Positions 24,956 to 35,179 are shown, counted from the stretch's first letter. The stretch is 64,000 nt of DNA from Oceanicola sp. 22II-s10i (GCF_002210105.1 NZ_AQQU01000004.1:1-64000); one strand, 5' to 3'. The notes: generated from the sequence alone by a model not told the origin. Numbers and translations are program-made.

Positions 24956-26511
24956 GCGTGGCCCCCCATGTGATGACCGATGGTCGGGATGTCGGCCTCG
25001 GCCGCCGTGCATTCATAGACCAGGCTGCCTTCGGACATCACCAGCACCCGGTCGGCCAGTTCGAGGATCTCGTCCAGATCCTCGCTCATCAGCAGCACCG
25101 CCGCGCCCTGGTTGCGGGCGGTCATAATGCGGCGGCGGATCTCGGCGACGGCGGTGAAGTCGAGGCCGAAGCAGGGGTTGGAGATCACCAGCAGATCGAC
25201 CTCGCCCTCAAGCTCGCGCGCCAGCACCGCGCGCTGGACGTTGCCGCCGGACAGCGACGCGATCGGGCTTTCGATCGACGCGGTCTTGACCTTGTACTCC
25301 GCCACCAGCCGCTCGGCCCGGCGCTTCATCTCGCCGGGCGCCAGCCAGAAGCGGGGCTTGTCGCGGCCGGTCTCGAAGCTGCGGAAGCCGATGTTCTCGG
25401 CAACCGTCATCCGCGGGGCGCAGGCGTTGTGCAGCGGTTCCTCGGGCAGGTAGCGGACCTTGAGCCCGCGTTCCTCGGCCCGCGTCGCGTGGTAGGGCGC
25501 GCCGTGGACGGTCATGCGCCCCGCCGCCAGCGGACGTTGGCCGGTGAGGATCTCCATCAGTTCCATCTGGCCGTTGCCCGAGATCCCGGCGATGCCCACG
25601 ATCTCGCCCGCCCGGACGGACAGCGCGTCGATGGCGATGTCCTTGAGGCCCGAGCGGTCGCGCGCGCGGACGTTTTCCAGCGCCAGAACCGCCGCGCCCT
25701 CGGTCGCTTCGCGCGGGGCGGGGTCCACGGGCTTGGCGTCGCCCATCATCATCGCGGCCATGTCCTGATGGCTGAGGTCGCGGACCAGTCCGCCGCCCAC
25801 GTATTTGCCGCGCCGGAGGACCGAGACCTCGTCGGCAAAGGCCGTCACTTCGCGGAACTTGTGGCTGATCATCAGCACCGACAGCTCGCCCGCCTCGCAG
25901 AGCTTGCGCACGTGGCCCAGCACCTCGTCCGCCTCGTCCGGTGTCAGGACCGAGGTCGGCTCGTCGAGGATCAGGAAGCGGCGGCCGAGGTAGAGCTGTT
26001 TCAGGATCTCCAGCTTCTGCTTTTCGCCCGCCGCCAGCCGGTGCACCGGTTCGGTCAGCGGCACGCGGAACGGCATGGCGTTCATGAAGGCCGTCAGGTC
26101 CTTCATCTCGGCATCCCAGTCGATTACGGCGGGCACGTCCGCGCGGCTGATGACGAGGTTCTCGGCCGCCGTCAGGGCCGGGACCAGCGTGAAATGCTGG
26201 TAGACCATGCCAAGCCCCTTGGCATGGGCGTCGCGCGGATCGGTCACGCCGCCGTCGAAGCCGTCGATCAGCAGGTTGCCCGAAGTCGCGTGGTAGAAGC
26301 CCATGATGCACTTCACCAGCGTCGACTTGCCCGCGCCGTTCTCGCCCAGAAGCGCGTGGAACGAGCCGGGCCTGACCTCGATCGACACGTTGTCCAGCGC
26401 GGTGAAGCTGCCGAACCGCATTGTCATGCCGACCGTCTCGATCCCGACGGCGGTCTTGGCGCCGTCAGGCTTGGCGTACACCGCCACGGGGATATCCGGT
26501 TCGGCCGACAT
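24952..26511 (-). CDS. ABC transporter ATPase with two nucleotide-binding domains (BMP/nucleoside type)
   Basis: 519 residues with two ABC domains. The first has Walker [10 protein letters not shown] and Walker [12 protein letters not shown]; the second has a degenerate P-loop ([11 protein letters not shown]) and the signature [14 protein letters not shown]. This matches the sugar/nucleoside importers whose single ATPase has two fused domains, one imperfect. It works with the two permeases and the BMP binding protein encoded upstream. The ATG chosen begins MSAEPDIPV; it lies 3 bases after the amidohydrolase stop. Confidence 0.9.
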   Translation of the reverse strand: MSAEPDIPVAVYAKPDGAKTAVGIETVGMTMRFGSFTALDNVSIEVRPGSFHALLGENGAGKSTLVKCIMGFYHATSGNLLIDGFDGGVTDPRDAHAKGLGMVYQHFTLVPALTAAENLVISRADVPAVIDWDAEMKDLTAFMNAMPFRVPLTEPVHRLAAGEKQKLEILKQLYLGRRFLILDEPTSVLTPDEADEVLGHVRKLCEAGELSVLMISHKFREVTAFADEVSVLRRGKYVGGGLVRDLSHQDMAAMMMGDAKPVDPAPREATEGAAVLALENVRARDRSGLKDIAIDALSVRAGEIVGIAGISGNGQMELMEILTGQRPLAAGRMTVHGAPYHATRAEERGLKVRYLPEEPLHNACAPRMTVAENIGFRSFETGRDKPRFWLAPGEMKRRAERLVAEYKVKTASIESPIASLSGGNVQRAVLARELEGEVDLLVISNPCFGLDFTAVAEIRRRIMTARNQGAAVLLMSEDLDEILELADRVLVMSEGSLVYECTAAEADIPTIGHHMGGHA

Positions 26512-26513
26512 CC

Positions 26514-27218
26514 TCACGGCAGCACCGCCAGCAGATCGGTCGATTTGGCCGTCGCGCCGAAGACGCCGCCCTGCATGTGGATCATCTGGATCGCCGCCTC
26601 GTGGTTGCGCGGGTCCGTCGCGGCGCAGCAGTCGGTCAGCATCACGCATTCGAAGCCGCGGTCGTTCGCCTCGCGCATGGTGGTGTGGACGCAGACGTCG
26701 GTGGTGATCCCGGTCAGGACGATGTTGTCGATCCCCTTCAGCCGCAGGATCATTTCCAGATCGGTCGCGCAGAAGGATCCCTTGCCGGGTTTGTCGATGA
26801 TGACCTCGCCCGGGAGCGGGGCGAGGTCATCAATGATCTCCCACCCTGGCTCTCCGCGGGTGAGGATCTTGCCGCAAGGGCCGGGGTCACCGATCCCGGC
26901 GCCGATCTGGCGTGACCGCCACCGCTTGTTGGCGGGCAGATCGGCGAGGTCCGGACGGTGTCCCTCGCGGGTATGGATGACCATGTAGCCCTTCTCGCGG
27001 AACGCCTTGAGCAGGGCCTTGATGGGTTCGATGGGCGCGCGGGTCAGGCTGATGTCGTAGCCCATGCTGTCGACATAGCCGCCGGGGCCGCAGAAATCGG
27101 TCTGCATGTCGATGATGATCAGCGCCGTGTTCTCGGGCCGCAGGTCGCCGTTCCACGGCCAGGCATAGGGGGCCGAGGCGATGGTGGTTCCGGTCGGGCT
27201 GTCGGTCATGACGTTCAT
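26514..27218 (-). CDS. biuH: Biuret amidohydrolase
   Basis: 234 residues. Long stretches match my recollection of the characterised Rhizobium leguminosarum enzyme, for example [33 protein letters not shown] and [15 protein letters not shown]. Catalytic residues are Asp37, Lys143 and Cys176, each one position later than the reported Asp36, Lys142 and Cys175. The enzyme hydrolyses biuret to allophanate and ammonia. It lies between transporter genes, so import and hydrolysis are probably coupled. Allophanate hydrolase is not encoded in the window. Confidence 0.85.
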   Translation of the reverse strand: MNVMTDSPTGTTIASAPYAWPWNGDLRPENTALIIIDMQTDFCGPGGYVDSMGYDISLTRAPIEPIKALLKAFREKGYMVIHTREGHRPDLADLPANKRWRSRQIGAGIGDPGPCGKILTRGEPGWEIIDDLAPLPGEVIIDKPGKGSFCATDLEMILRLKGIDNIVLTGITTDVCVHTTMREANDRGFECVMLTDCCAATDPRNHEAAIQMIHMQGGVFGATAKSTDLLAVLP

Positions 27219-27231
27219 GAAGGGGCTCCGG

Positions 27232-28155
27232 TCATTTCGTGATGGACAATTCGCGCGGCGCGCCAGTCAGGGCGCCGGACTTGGAGGAGGAGGCGATCAG
27301 CACCACCAGCGTCAGGACGAAGGGCGCGGCGTAGAACAGGTAATAGCCGCTGGTCACGCCGACCGATTGCAGCGCGGGTCCGAGCGCGCCCGCCGCGCCG
27401 AACAGCAGCGCCGCGAAGAAGCAGTTCACCGGCGACCAGCGGGCGAAGATCACCAGCGCCACGGCAATCAGGCCCTGACCCGAGGAAATGCCTTCGTTCC
27501 AAGAGCCGGGGTAGAACAGCGACAGGTAGGCCCCGCCGATGCCCGCCAGCGCCCCGCCGAATGCGGTGGCGAGGATGCGCACCCGAGCGGGCCGGATGCC
27601 GAGCGCGCGCGCCGCGTCCGAACTGTCGCCGACGACGCGCAGCGTCAGGCCGACGCGGGTCCGGCGCAGCATCCATGCCAGCGCCAGCGCCAAGGCCGCG
27701 CCGATCAGGAACAGCACGTTCACCCGCAGCGCCGCCTGCACCTGCGGCAGGTCCGACCACCAGCCGAGGTTGATCGACGGCAGGTCCGGTGCGACCGGCT
27801 GGATGAACGGCTTGCCGAAGAAGAAGGCGAGCCCGGTTCCGAGCAGCATCAGCGCGATGCCGATGGCGATGTCGTTGACCTTGGGCAGCGAACAGAGCAG
27901 CCCGTGGACAAGGCCGAAGACCGACCCGGCCACCGCCGCCGCCAGCACGCCGATCCATGCCGATCCGGTCATGAAGGCCAGCGCGTAGCCCGCCATCGCG
28001 CCGAAGACCAGCGTGCCTTCGAGTCCGAGGTTGATGCGGCCCGAGCGTTCGGTGATGACCTCGCCCAGCGACACGAAGAGGAAGGGAGTGGAGACGCGGA
28101 TCGCGCCGCCCAGCATGGCGATCGGCACCGCCCAGAGACCGATTTCGCCACTCAT
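27232..28155 (-). CDS. ABC transporter permease (BMP/nucleoside type), second subunit
   Basis: 307 residues with 8-10 membrane segments and the family segment [22 protein letters not shown] near residue 30. It pairs with the longer permease encoded just upstream, whose stop overlaps this ATG (ATGA). Importers of this type carry purines, nucleosides or related ring compounds, which fits a ureide or biuret substrate. Confidence 0.9.
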   Translation of the reverse strand: MSGEIGLWAVPIAMLGGAIRVSTPFLFVSLGEVITERSGRINLGLEGTLVFGAMAGYALAFMTGSAWIGVLAAAVAGSVFGLVHGLLCSLPKVNDIAIGIALMLLGTGLAFFFGKPFIQPVAPDLPSINLGWWSDLPQVQAALRVNVLFLIGAALALALAWMLRRTRVGLTLRVVGDSSDAARALGIRPARVRILATAFGGALAGIGGAYLSLFYPGSWNEGISSGQGLIAVALVIFARWSPVNCFFAALLFGAAGALGPALQSVGVTSGYYLFYAAPFVLTLVVLIASSSKSGALTGAPRELSITK

Positions 28156-29261
28156 GCGCGGCCTCCTTTCGACAGCCAGCCGACAAGATCGATGCGACCG
28201 GTGAAGGTTTCGGATGCGAGGATCGCGACAAAGACGAAGCCCTGCAGCACCAGCATGGTCGCGTCGGGCAGGTCCATCCGTCGCTGGACGAGGCCCGAGG
28301 ATGCCTCGAACCCCGCCAGCAGCAAGGCGACGGGGATGATCGCCAAGGGATTGTGACGCGCAAGAAAGGCGACGAGGATGCCGGTGTAGCCGTAGCCCGA
28401 GGCCAGCGATGCGTTGGCCGATCCGTGCACCGCGCTGACCTCGAAATACCCGGCCAGCCCCGCGAAGGCGCCGCCGAGCGCGGTGAAGCCGATCACCAGT
28501 TTGCCGACCGGCAGCCCCTGCACCTGCGCGGCGCGGACGTTGCCGCCCGCGATCCGGGCCGAGAAGCCGAGCGTCGTGCGCTCGATCAGGACCCAGGCGA
28601 AGATGCAGCCGAGGATGCCCAGCACCAGACCCCAGTGCACGTTCCATCCGGGCAGGTCGCCGACCTTCAGCGTCTCGGCCAGCGGCGCGGTCGACGGCTT
28701 GTTGAGCGAGGCCGGGTCGCGCAGGGGGCCTTCGACAAGGTGGTTCATCAGGGCGATGGCGATGTAGGCCATCAGCAGCGAGGCGATGGTTTCGTTCACC
28801 CCGCGCCACTGCCGCAGCGCGCCGACCGCGCCGATCCACAGGCCGCCGACGACGGCGGCCATGATCGCCAGCAGCGGCATCGCGATGAGGGCGGGCCAGC
28901 CCGCCAGCGCGGCGGCGAGGCCGCCGGTCATCACGCCGCCCAGCACGATCGCGCCTTCGCCGCCGATCACCACGAGGCCGAGCCGCGCGGGGATGGCGAC
29001 GCAGAGCGCGGCGAACAGCAGCGGGGCGGCGCGGGACAGGGTGTTGGTCCAGGAAAAGGCGGTGCCGAAGCCCGCCTTGTAGACGAGGGCGTAGAAATCG
29101 ACCGGGCTCTTGCCGAGGAACAGCAGGAAGACCGCGAAGGCGAGGAAGCCGGTCAGCAGGGCCGCGACCGGCAGGACAAAGCCCTCGACACGGCCCGCCA
29201 GCGGCAGCAGCCACGCGCGGGCCGGTCGCCCCGGCCCGGTGATATCCGCCCCGATCGCCAT
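28152..29261 (-). CDS. ABC transporter permease (BMP/nucleoside type), first subunit
   Basis: 369 residues, membrane-spanning throughout, with GLVVIGGEGAIVLGGVMTGG and GVNETIASLLMAYIA, hallmarks of the longer permease of BMP-type importers. It starts one base after the binding-protein stop (TAAGATG), so translation is coupled. Confidence 0.9.
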   Translation of the reverse strand: MAIGADITGPGRPARAWLLPLAGRVEGFVLPVAALLTGFLAFAVFLLFLGKSPVDFYALVYKAGFGTAFSWTNTLSRAAPLLFAALCVAIPARLGLVVIGGEGAIVLGGVMTGGLAAALAGWPALIAMPLLAIMAAVVGGLWIGAVGALRQWRGVNETIASLLMAYIAIALMNHLVEGPLRDPASLNKPSTAPLAETLKVGDLPGWNVHWGLVLGILGCIFAWVLIERTTLGFSARIAGGNVRAAQVQGLPVGKLVIGFTALGGAFAGLAGYFEVSAVHGSANASLASGYGYTGILVAFLARHNPLAIIPVALLLAGFEASSGLVQRRMDLPDATMLVLQGFVFVAILASETFTGRIDLVGWLSKGGRA

Positions 29262-29262
29262 C

Positions 29263-30378
29263 TTACGAGGTCGACCCGATGACGCCTTCGACGAGGTAGT
29301 TCATCGATTCCAGCGCCACGTCGGTTTCCTCGAACGCCTCGCCTTCCTTGGCGATCACGTTGCCCGCGTTGTCCTTCATCGGACCCGAGATAACGGCATA
29401 GCCGCCCGCCATGATCTTGGCGTTGGTGTCCTCGAACTGCTTGCGCGCGGCGTCCGACACGGCGGGGCCGAGCGGGGACATCTTGATGAAGCCCTCGGCG
29501 AGGCCGCCGCGGACGAAGTTGTCGATCGGCTCGCCCGCCATCGTCTTCTTGACCATGTCGGTGTAGACGGTCGCCCAGTTCCACTCGGCGCCGGTCAGGT
29601 ATTTCTCGGGCGCGAGTTCCGACTGGTTGGCGTGGTAGCCGCAGATGAAGCAGTCGCGCGAGGCGGCGGTTTCCATCACCACCTTGGGGCCGTCGACGTG
29701 GCAGGTGATGACGTCCGCGCCCGCATCGGCCAGCGCGTTGGTGGCTTCGGCCTCCTTCACGGCCATCGACCATTCGCCGGTAAAGATCACCTGGCAGGTG
29801 ATGGTCGGATCGACCGACCGCGCGCCCAGCAGGAACGAGTTGATGTTCAGCAGCACCTGCGGGATCGGCTTGGCCGCGACGAAGCCGATCTTCTTGGTCT
29901 TGGTCGCGTGACCGGCGGCGATGCCGTTCAGGTACTGGCCCATCCCGATGTAGCCGAAATAGGACCCGGTGTTGGTCGGCATCCCTTCGGACCACAGCCC
30001 GCCGCAGTGCTCGAACCGCACGTCGGGATTGGCCGGGGCGACCTTGAGGATATGGGGGTCGAAATAACCGAACGAGGTCGGGAACAGCAGGGTGGCGCCG
30101 TCGAAGTTGATCATCGACTCCATCGTCTGCTGGACGTCCTGCGTCTCGGCGACGTTCTCTTCCTCGATGACCGTCACGCCTTCCATCGCCTTCACAACGG
30201 CGGCGGCCTCGGCATGGGCCTGGTTGTAACCGTAGTCGTCACGCGGGCCGACGTAGATGAAGCCGACGGTCAGGCTGCCGGACGCACGCGCGGGCATCGC
30301 GAGCCCGCCGAGCGCGGCGGCGCCCGCCATCCCGGCGGTGGTGGACAGGAAACGGCGGCGTGTCAGGAATTCGGCCAT
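29263..30378 (-). CDS. BMP-family periplasmic binding protein with a Tat signal
   Basis: 371 residues. The N terminus has a twin-arginine motif (TRRRFLSTTAG) and a hydrophobic stretch cut after ARA near residue 32. The mature part is a BMP/PnrA-like fold (VGFIYVGPRDDYGYNQAHAEA). Tat export implies folding before transport, unusual for ABC binding proteins but known in this family. It is the first gene of the operon, with AGGGGA before the ATG. Confidence 0.88.
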   Translation of the reverse strand: MAEFLTRRRFLSTTAGMAGAAALGGLAMPARASGSLTVGFIYVGPRDDYGYNQAHAEAAAVVKAMEGVTVIEEENVAETQDVQQTMESMINFDGATLLFPTSFGYFDPHILKVAPANPDVRFEHCGGLWSEGMPTNTGSYFGYIGMGQYLNGIAAGHATKTKKIGFVAAKPIPQVLLNINSFLLGARSVDPTITCQVIFTGEWSMAVKEAEATNALADAGADVITCHVDGPKVVMETAASRDCFICGYHANQSELAPEKYLTGAEWNWATVYTDMVKKTMAGEPIDNFVRGGLAEGFIKMSPLGPAVSDAARKQFEDTNAKIMAGGYAVISGPMKDNAGNVIAKEGEAFEETDVALESMNYLVEGVIGSTS

Positions 30379-30414
30379 GTCGGCTCCCCTATCTGTGGAT
30401 GCTTCCGGCGATTC

Positions 30415-30496
30415 TGCAGCCGGTTGCAGCCACGATATGCTGGGCAGCGCTGCTGTCTGCTGCTAAGTTCGGTGCGTAGTGGTGCAGATTTTGCAG
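30415..30496. promoter_or_regulatory. TGCAG repeats in the biuret operon control region
   Basis: The 126-bp divergent gap carries four TGCAG units in two pairs: 30415/30425 (10-bp step) and 30483/30492 (9-bp step). One pair is near each gene start, as expected if the LysR protein controls the operon and itself. Confidence 0.35.
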
Positions 30497-30504
30497 CGGT
30501 CGTC

Positions 30505-31437
30505 ATGAAGCATCTGGAAACGCTCGACTTCATCGAAGCCATCAACCGGGCCGGGTCGATCCGGGGGGCGGCGGATACCTTGTCGCTGACCTCGACGGCG
30601 CTGAACCGGCGGCTTCTGGCGCTGGAGGAGGAACTGGGCGCGCCGATCTTCGAACGGCTCCCGCGCGGTGTCCGGCTGTCGCCGGCGGGCGAACTGCTGA
30701 TCCAGCACATCCGCAGCCAGCGCGCGGATCTGGAGCGGGTGCGTTCCCAGATCGCGGACCTCAAGGGCGAACGGCGCGGCCATGTCAGCGTCGCCTGTTC
30801 GCAGGCCCTGCTGCCCTATTTCATGCCGCGCGAGATCAACGCCTACCGCGCCGAGCATCCGCGCGTGACGTTCGAGGTGAACCTGCGCGACCGCTACCGC
30901 GCCGAACGGGCGCTGGTGGCGCACCAGGCCGACATCGCGCTGGTGTTCGAACCGGTGCGGCTGGCGGATGTTCAGGTGCTGGCGACGGTGCCGCAGCAGG
31001 TCCATGCGGTGATGGCGCGCAACCATCCGCTGGCGGCGAAGCCGGTGCTGCGGCTGTCGGACGTGGCGGGCTATCCGATCGGCCTGCCGAGCGAGGAATT
31101 CGGCGTGCGCTACCTGCTGGATATCGCGATGCGGCGGTCGTCGATCCAGCTGACGCCGGACATCGTGTCGGACAGCTTCGAGTTCCTGCGCTGCTATCCG
31201 GGACCCGAGATGATGGTGACGCTGCAGATCCCGATCGGCCTGCCGCCCGACGACGGCCGTGACCCGATCGTGTCGCGGCCCATCGACCGGCGCGACGTGC
31301 CCGCCGGGCTGCTCTACCTCGCCCAGATGCGGGGCAGGACCTTGCCGGTCGCAGCCGCGAACTTCGCGCGTCAGCTGACCCGGTCGCTGGAACGGACGGC
31401 GGCAGGGGACGGGGCAGAGGGGCCTCGCGCCTCCTGA
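30505..31437 (+). CDS. LysR-family regulator of the biuret-type operon
   Basis: 310 residues: winged helix (LDFIEAINRAGSIRGAADTLSLTSTALNRRLLALEEELG, residues 6-44) and an effector domain (VSVACSQALLPYFMPREI...). It is divergent from the BMP operon. The ATG begins MKHLETLDF; the frame runs far upstream without a plausible start. The inducer is probably the imported compound. Confidence 0.87.
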   Translation: MKHLETLDFIEAINRAGSIRGAADTLSLTSTALNRRLLALEEELGAPIFERLPRGVRLSPAGELLIQHIRSQRADLERVRSQIADLKGERRGHVSVACSQALLPYFMPREINAYRAEHPRVTFEVNLRDRYRAERALVAHQADIALVFEPVRLADVQVLATVPQQVHAVMARNHPLAAKPVLRLSDVAGYPIGLPSEEFGVRYLLDIAMRRSSIQLTPDIVSDSFEFLRCYPGPEMMVTLQIPIGLPPDDGRDPIVSRPIDRRDVPAGLLYLAQMRGRTLPVAAANFARQLTRSLERTAAGDGAEGPRAS

Positions 31438-31515
31438 CGTTCAACTGTCCGACAGGCGCCGTTGCGGGACGCAGATCGACCGTGCACTCGGCCCCGGTTC
31501 TGGTATTCCCGGATC

Positions 31516-34029
31516 ATGGACATCATCCTGATCACCACGGTCATCGCGTCGCTCTTCGTCGTGATCGCCGCAGCCGAGCCGTTCGCGGCCCGCCTGCGGC
31601 TGCCCTACAGCGTGATCCTCGCCGTTCTCGGTGTCATGATCGCCGCCGGGGCGATCTTTTTCCTGCAGACCGACCTGACCGACGCCCTGAACCCGGTGGC
31701 GGAGGCCATTCTGGGCCTGCCGATCCGGTCGAACGTCTTCATCTACGTCTTCCTGCCGACGCTGCTCTTCCAGGCAACGCTGGGGATGAACCTGCGGCGG
31801 ATGCTGGACGACTGGGTGCCGATCCTGACGCTTGCCGTGGTGGCGGTGGTGGTGGCCACGGTCAGCGTCGGTTATGCGCTCTACTGGGCCAGTGCGCTGC
31901 CACTGGCGGCCTGTCTGCTGATCGGCTCCATCGTCTCGACCACGGACCCGTCGGCGGTGGTCTCGATCTTCCGCTCGATCTCGGCCCCGCGTCGCCTTGC
32001 TCGGATCATCGAGGGCGAAAGCCTGCTGAACGACGCCGCGGCCATCGCGCTCTTCGGCCTGTTCATGGCCTTCGTGATGCTGGGGATCCCCGACCCGGAA
32101 CTGTCCGATGCCATCGCCCGCTTCCCCCTGCTGATCGCGGGTGGGGCCGTAACCGGCTGGTTCGCCGCGCGGGTCGCCGTCTGGGTGATGTCGCTGTTCG
32201 CCCGGCACGAACTGGCGCAGATCTCCATCTCGGTCGCCTTGCCCTATCTCGCCTATATCGGCGCGGAGCAGAGCATCGGCGCCTCGGGCGTGATCGCGGT
32301 GGTCGCGGCCGGGCTGACCCTGAACCTGACCGCGCCGGGGCGGCTGCCGCCGCAGTCATGGGCCAACCTGCGCGAGTTGTGGGATGTGCTGGCCCACTGG
32401 GCCGGGGCGCTGATCTTTATCCTCGCCGCGCTGCTGATCCCGCGGATGCTGGAAGAAGTCCGGCTTGAGGATTTCATCCTCGTCGGCGTGGTGGTTCTGG
32501 CGGCGGTCGCGGCGCGGGCGGTGATCCTGTTCGGACTTATGCCGCTTCTGACGCTGCTCAAACTGTCGCCCGCCGTCGAAACGCCTTACCGGGTCGCGAT
32601 CCTGTGGGGCGGGCTGCGCGGGGCGGTCACGCTGGCGCTGGCGCTGGCGGTGACGGAGAGCTTCCGGGTGCCGGACGGCATCCAGCGCGTCGTCGGCATC
32701 CTCGCCACCGGTTTCACCCTGTTCACGCTACTGGTGCAGGGCACGACGCTGCGCTGGGTGATAGGGCGGCTCGGGCTGGACCGGCTGTCGCCCATCGACG
32801 AGGCGCTGTCGCGGCAGGTGGTTGCCGTCGCCCTGCAGACTGTGCGCGAGGACGTGTCGCGGATCACCGAGACCTACGACCTGAACCGCGACACTGTCCG
32901 GTCCGAGGCGAAGCGCTTCGGCGAGCGCCTGGACCGTGCCGTGAAGGCGGCTGAGGACAATGCCGAGATCCTCGACCGCGACCGCATCGCGCTCGGCCTG
33001 ATCGCGCTGGCCGGTCACGAACGCGACACGATCATCGCGCGGGTACGGGAACGGACGATCTCGGCCCGGATGGCCGAATTGCTGCTGTCCGAGGCCGACC
33101 GGCTGATCGAGGGCGCGCGGACGCAGGGCCGCAATGGCTATCAGCGCGCCGCCCGCCGCAGTGTCGCCTATGGCCGCGCCTTCCGCGCCGCCGCCGTGCT
33201 GCACGGGCGGCTCGGGGTGTCCGGCCCGCTGGCGCGGATGACCGCGGACCGGTTCGAGCTGCTGCTGTCACAGCGGGTGATCCTGCGCGATCTGGGGACC
33301 TTCATCGACGGGCGCATCCGGCGTATCCACGGGCGCCGCGTCGCCGACCTGCTGCACGAACTGCTGTCCCGCCGGATCGAGGCCGTGGAAACCGCGCTCG
33401 AGGCGCTGCGGTTGCAGTATCCCGGCTATGCCGAGGAACTGGAGCGCCGGTTCATCCGCCGCACCGCCCTCAGGATGGAAGAACGCGAATACACCACCAT
33501 GCGCGAGGACGGGCTGATCGGCACCGAGGTGCACACCGCGCTGATGCAGGGCCTGTCCAACCGCCGGGGTGCGGCCGAGGACCGGCCCAAGCTGGACGTC
33601 GCCCTGCAGAAGGCGGCCTTCGTGACGCAGTTCCCGCTCTTCGCGGATCTCGACGAAGCGGCCTTGAAGCGTCTCAGCAAGGCGCTGAGGACCCGCTACA
33701 TCGACGCGGGCGAGTTCATCGTGCGCAAGGACGCCGTGGCCCGGAGCGTTTTCTTCATCGCGACCGGGGCCGTCGAACTGGAAAGCGCGGGCCAGACCTG
33801 GCGGCTGGGGCGGGGCGAGATGTTTGGCCAGATGGCGATCCTGACCGGCCGGGCACGCAGGGTGAACGTCCGGGCCATCGCGCCGACAACGCTGCTGGTG
33901 CTGGACGAGGACCGTTTCCGCCTGCTGCTTGGCCGCAGCGCGGCGCTGCGCCGCGCGGTCACTGCAAGCGCCATTGCGCGTGGCATCGACCCGGCCGGGC
34001 TGTTGCCCTTCGATGGCGAGGAAGGCTGA
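31516..34029 (+). CDS. CPA1-type cation/proton antiporter with a C-terminal cyclic-nucleotide-binding-like domain
   Basis: 837 residues. The first 410 or so form a 12-segment NhaP/CPA1 exchanger, with the paired acidic motif DPSAVVSIF near residue 135 and ESLLNDAAAIALF near 172. A long charged cytoplasmic region follows (430-690), then a cNMP-type barrel (about 690-815; GEFIVRKDAVARSVFFIATGAVELES and GEMFGQMAILTGRARR). The barrel has an FGQMA-LTGRARR segment where cNMP sites have FGExAL..xxRxA, so the usual Glu is Gln and ligand binding is uncertain. It exchanges Na+ or K+ for H+. Confidence 0.87.
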   Translation: MDIILITTVIASLFVVIAAAEPFAARLRLPYSVILAVLGVMIAAGAIFFLQTDLTDALNPVAEAILGLPIRSNVFIYVFLPTLLFQATLGMNLRRMLDDWVPILTLAVVAVVVATVSVGYALYWASALPLAACLLIGSIVSTTDPSAVVSIFRSISAPRRLARIIEGESLLNDAAAIALFGLFMAFVMLGIPDPELSDAIARFPLLIAGGAVTGWFAARVAVWVMSLFARHELAQISISVALPYLAYIGAEQSIGASGVIAVVAAGLTLNLTAPGRLPPQSWANLRELWDVLAHWAGALIFILAALLIPRMLEEVRLEDFILVGVVVLAAVAARAVILFGLMPLLTLLKLSPAVETPYRVAILWGGLRGAVTLALALAVTESFRVPDGIQRVVGILATGFTLFTLLVQGTTLRWVIGRLGLDRLSPIDEALSRQVVAVALQTVREDVSRITETYDLNRDTVRSEAKRFGERLDRAVKAAEDNAEILDRDRIALGLIALAGHERDTIIARVRERTISARMAELLLSEADRLIEGARTQGRNGYQRAARRSVAYGRAFRAAAVLHGRLGVSGPLARMTADRFELLLSQRVILRDLGTFIDGRIRRIHGRRVADLLHELLSRRIEAVETALEALRLQYPGYAEELERRFIRRTALRMEEREYTTMREDGLIGTEVHTALMQGLSNRRGAAEDRPKLDVALQKAAFVTQFPLFADLDEAALKRLSKALRTRYIDAGEFIVRKDAVARSVFFIATGAVELESAGQTWRLGRGEMFGQMAILTGRARRVNVRAIAPTTLLVLDEDRFRLLLGRSAALRRAVTASAIARGIDPAGLLPFDGEEG

Positions 34030-34098
34030 CCCGGCAATTCGGGGCAATCGACAGACGACGGGTGTCGCGCGATCCGGGTCAAATGCGATTGGGGGGAG

Positions 34099-34182
34099 TG
34101 GTGGGCGACCCTGGAATCGAACCAGGCATGGGTCTCCCCGGCGGAGTTACAGTCCGCTGCCGCACCTTGCAGCTCGTCGCCC
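34099..34182 (-). tRNA. tRNA-Tyr (GTA anticodon)
   Basis: Read on the minus strand, the 7-bp acceptor stem is GGGCGAC / GTCGCCC, the anticodon arm is CGGA-CTGTAAC-TCCG with anticodon GTA, and the T arm contains GGTTCGATTCC. A long variable arm gives 84 bases in total including an encoded CCA. This is a complete type II tRNA. Confidence 0.96.
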
Positions 34183-34223
34183 TGACAGGCGCGGGGCGGG
34201 CCCCGTCGCGTGTCGTGAGCGGG

Positions 34224-34252
34224 TGAATACTTGCGGCCCCCGACAGGGTCAA
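34224..34252 (-). promoter_or_regulatory. Promoter of tRNA-Tyr
   Basis: On the minus strand TTGACC and TATTCA are 17 bases apart, about 40 bases before the mature tRNA 5' end. This is close to the alphaproteobacterial housekeeping consensus. Confidence 0.7.
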
Positions 34253-34334
34253 CAGGAAAATCGGGCGTCCGCATACCCCTTGCGCCAGCGCCCCGCGGGT
34301 GACACAGACAGGGGGTCCTGTGTGCGAGGCGGCG

Positions 34335-35117
34335 ATGAAGAAACCGAAGTGGGTGGTCGAGAAGGAGCGCTCGAAAAAGGCGGCCTCTGCCGAAACGGTC
34401 TGGCTGTTCGGCATCCATGCGGTGCGCGACGCGCTGGAGAACCCCGCGCGCGAAAAGCTGCGCCTGATCGTGACGCGCAACGCGCTGGACCGGCTGGGCG
34501 AGGCGGTGGCGACCGGCAGGATCGAACCCGAGATCGCCGACGCGCGCAGTTTCTCGGCCCCGCTCGACCCCGGATCGGTGCATCAGGGCGCGGCGCTCGA
34601 GGTGAAACCGCTGGACTGGGGCAGCGTGGCGGACCGGTGCCTCGGCGACGGCAAGACACCACCGCGCGTGGTGCTGCTGGACCGGGTGACCGATCCGCAT
34701 AACGTGGGCGCGATCCTGCGCTCGGCCGAGGTGTTCGGCGCACTGGCGGTGATCGGGATGCGCCATCACGCGGCGCCCGAGACAGGGGCGCTGGCCAAGA
34801 CCGCCAGCGGCGCGCTGGAACGGCAGCCCTACCTGCGGGTCCGAAATCTCGCCGACACGATGGAAGAGCTGAAGGCCATGGGCTACCTCGTCCTCGGCCT
34901 CGACGGCGAGGTCGAGACGGATATCGGCACGGCGCTGGAGGGCAAGCGGGATCGCGCGGTTGCGCTGGTGATGGGCGCCGAAGGGCCGGGCCTGCGCGAC
35001 AAGACGCGCGACACCTGCGATGCGCTGGTGCGCATTCCGGCGGCGGGGGGCTTCGGCTCGCTCAACGTGTCGAATGCGGCGGCGGTGGCGCTCTACGCCT
35101 CGCGCGCGGGGACGTGA
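34335..35117 (+). CDS. rlmB: 23S rRNA (guanosine-2'-O-)-methyltransferase RlmB (TrmH family)
   Basis: 260 residues with a small N-terminal substrate-binding domain (WLFGIHAVRDALENP) and a SPOUT domain with its three motifs: DPHNVGAILRSAEVFG, VALVMGAEGPGL and IPAAGGFGSLNVSNAAAVALY. It methylates G2251 of 23S rRNA in the known family. An ATG 12 codons upstream is possible; this one follows a GAGGCGG site. Divergent from tRNA-Tyr. Confidence 0.9.
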   Translation: MKKPKWVVEKERSKKAASAETVWLFGIHAVRDALENPAREKLRLIVTRNALDRLGEAVATGRIEPEIADARSFSAPLDPGSVHQGAALEVKPLDWGSVADRCLGDGKTPPRVVLLDRVTDPHNVGAILRSAEVFGALAVIGMRHHAAPETGALAKTASGALERQPYLRVRNLADTMEELKAMGYLVLGLDGEVETDIGTALEGKRDRAVALVMGAEGPGLRDKTRDTCDALVRIPAAGGFGSLNVSNAAAVALYASRAGT

Positions 35118-35179
35118 CGCGCGGAAACCTGCCGTTCACATTCTTATTACATGCCCTTCTTAGCATGGCTGCGGTACCT

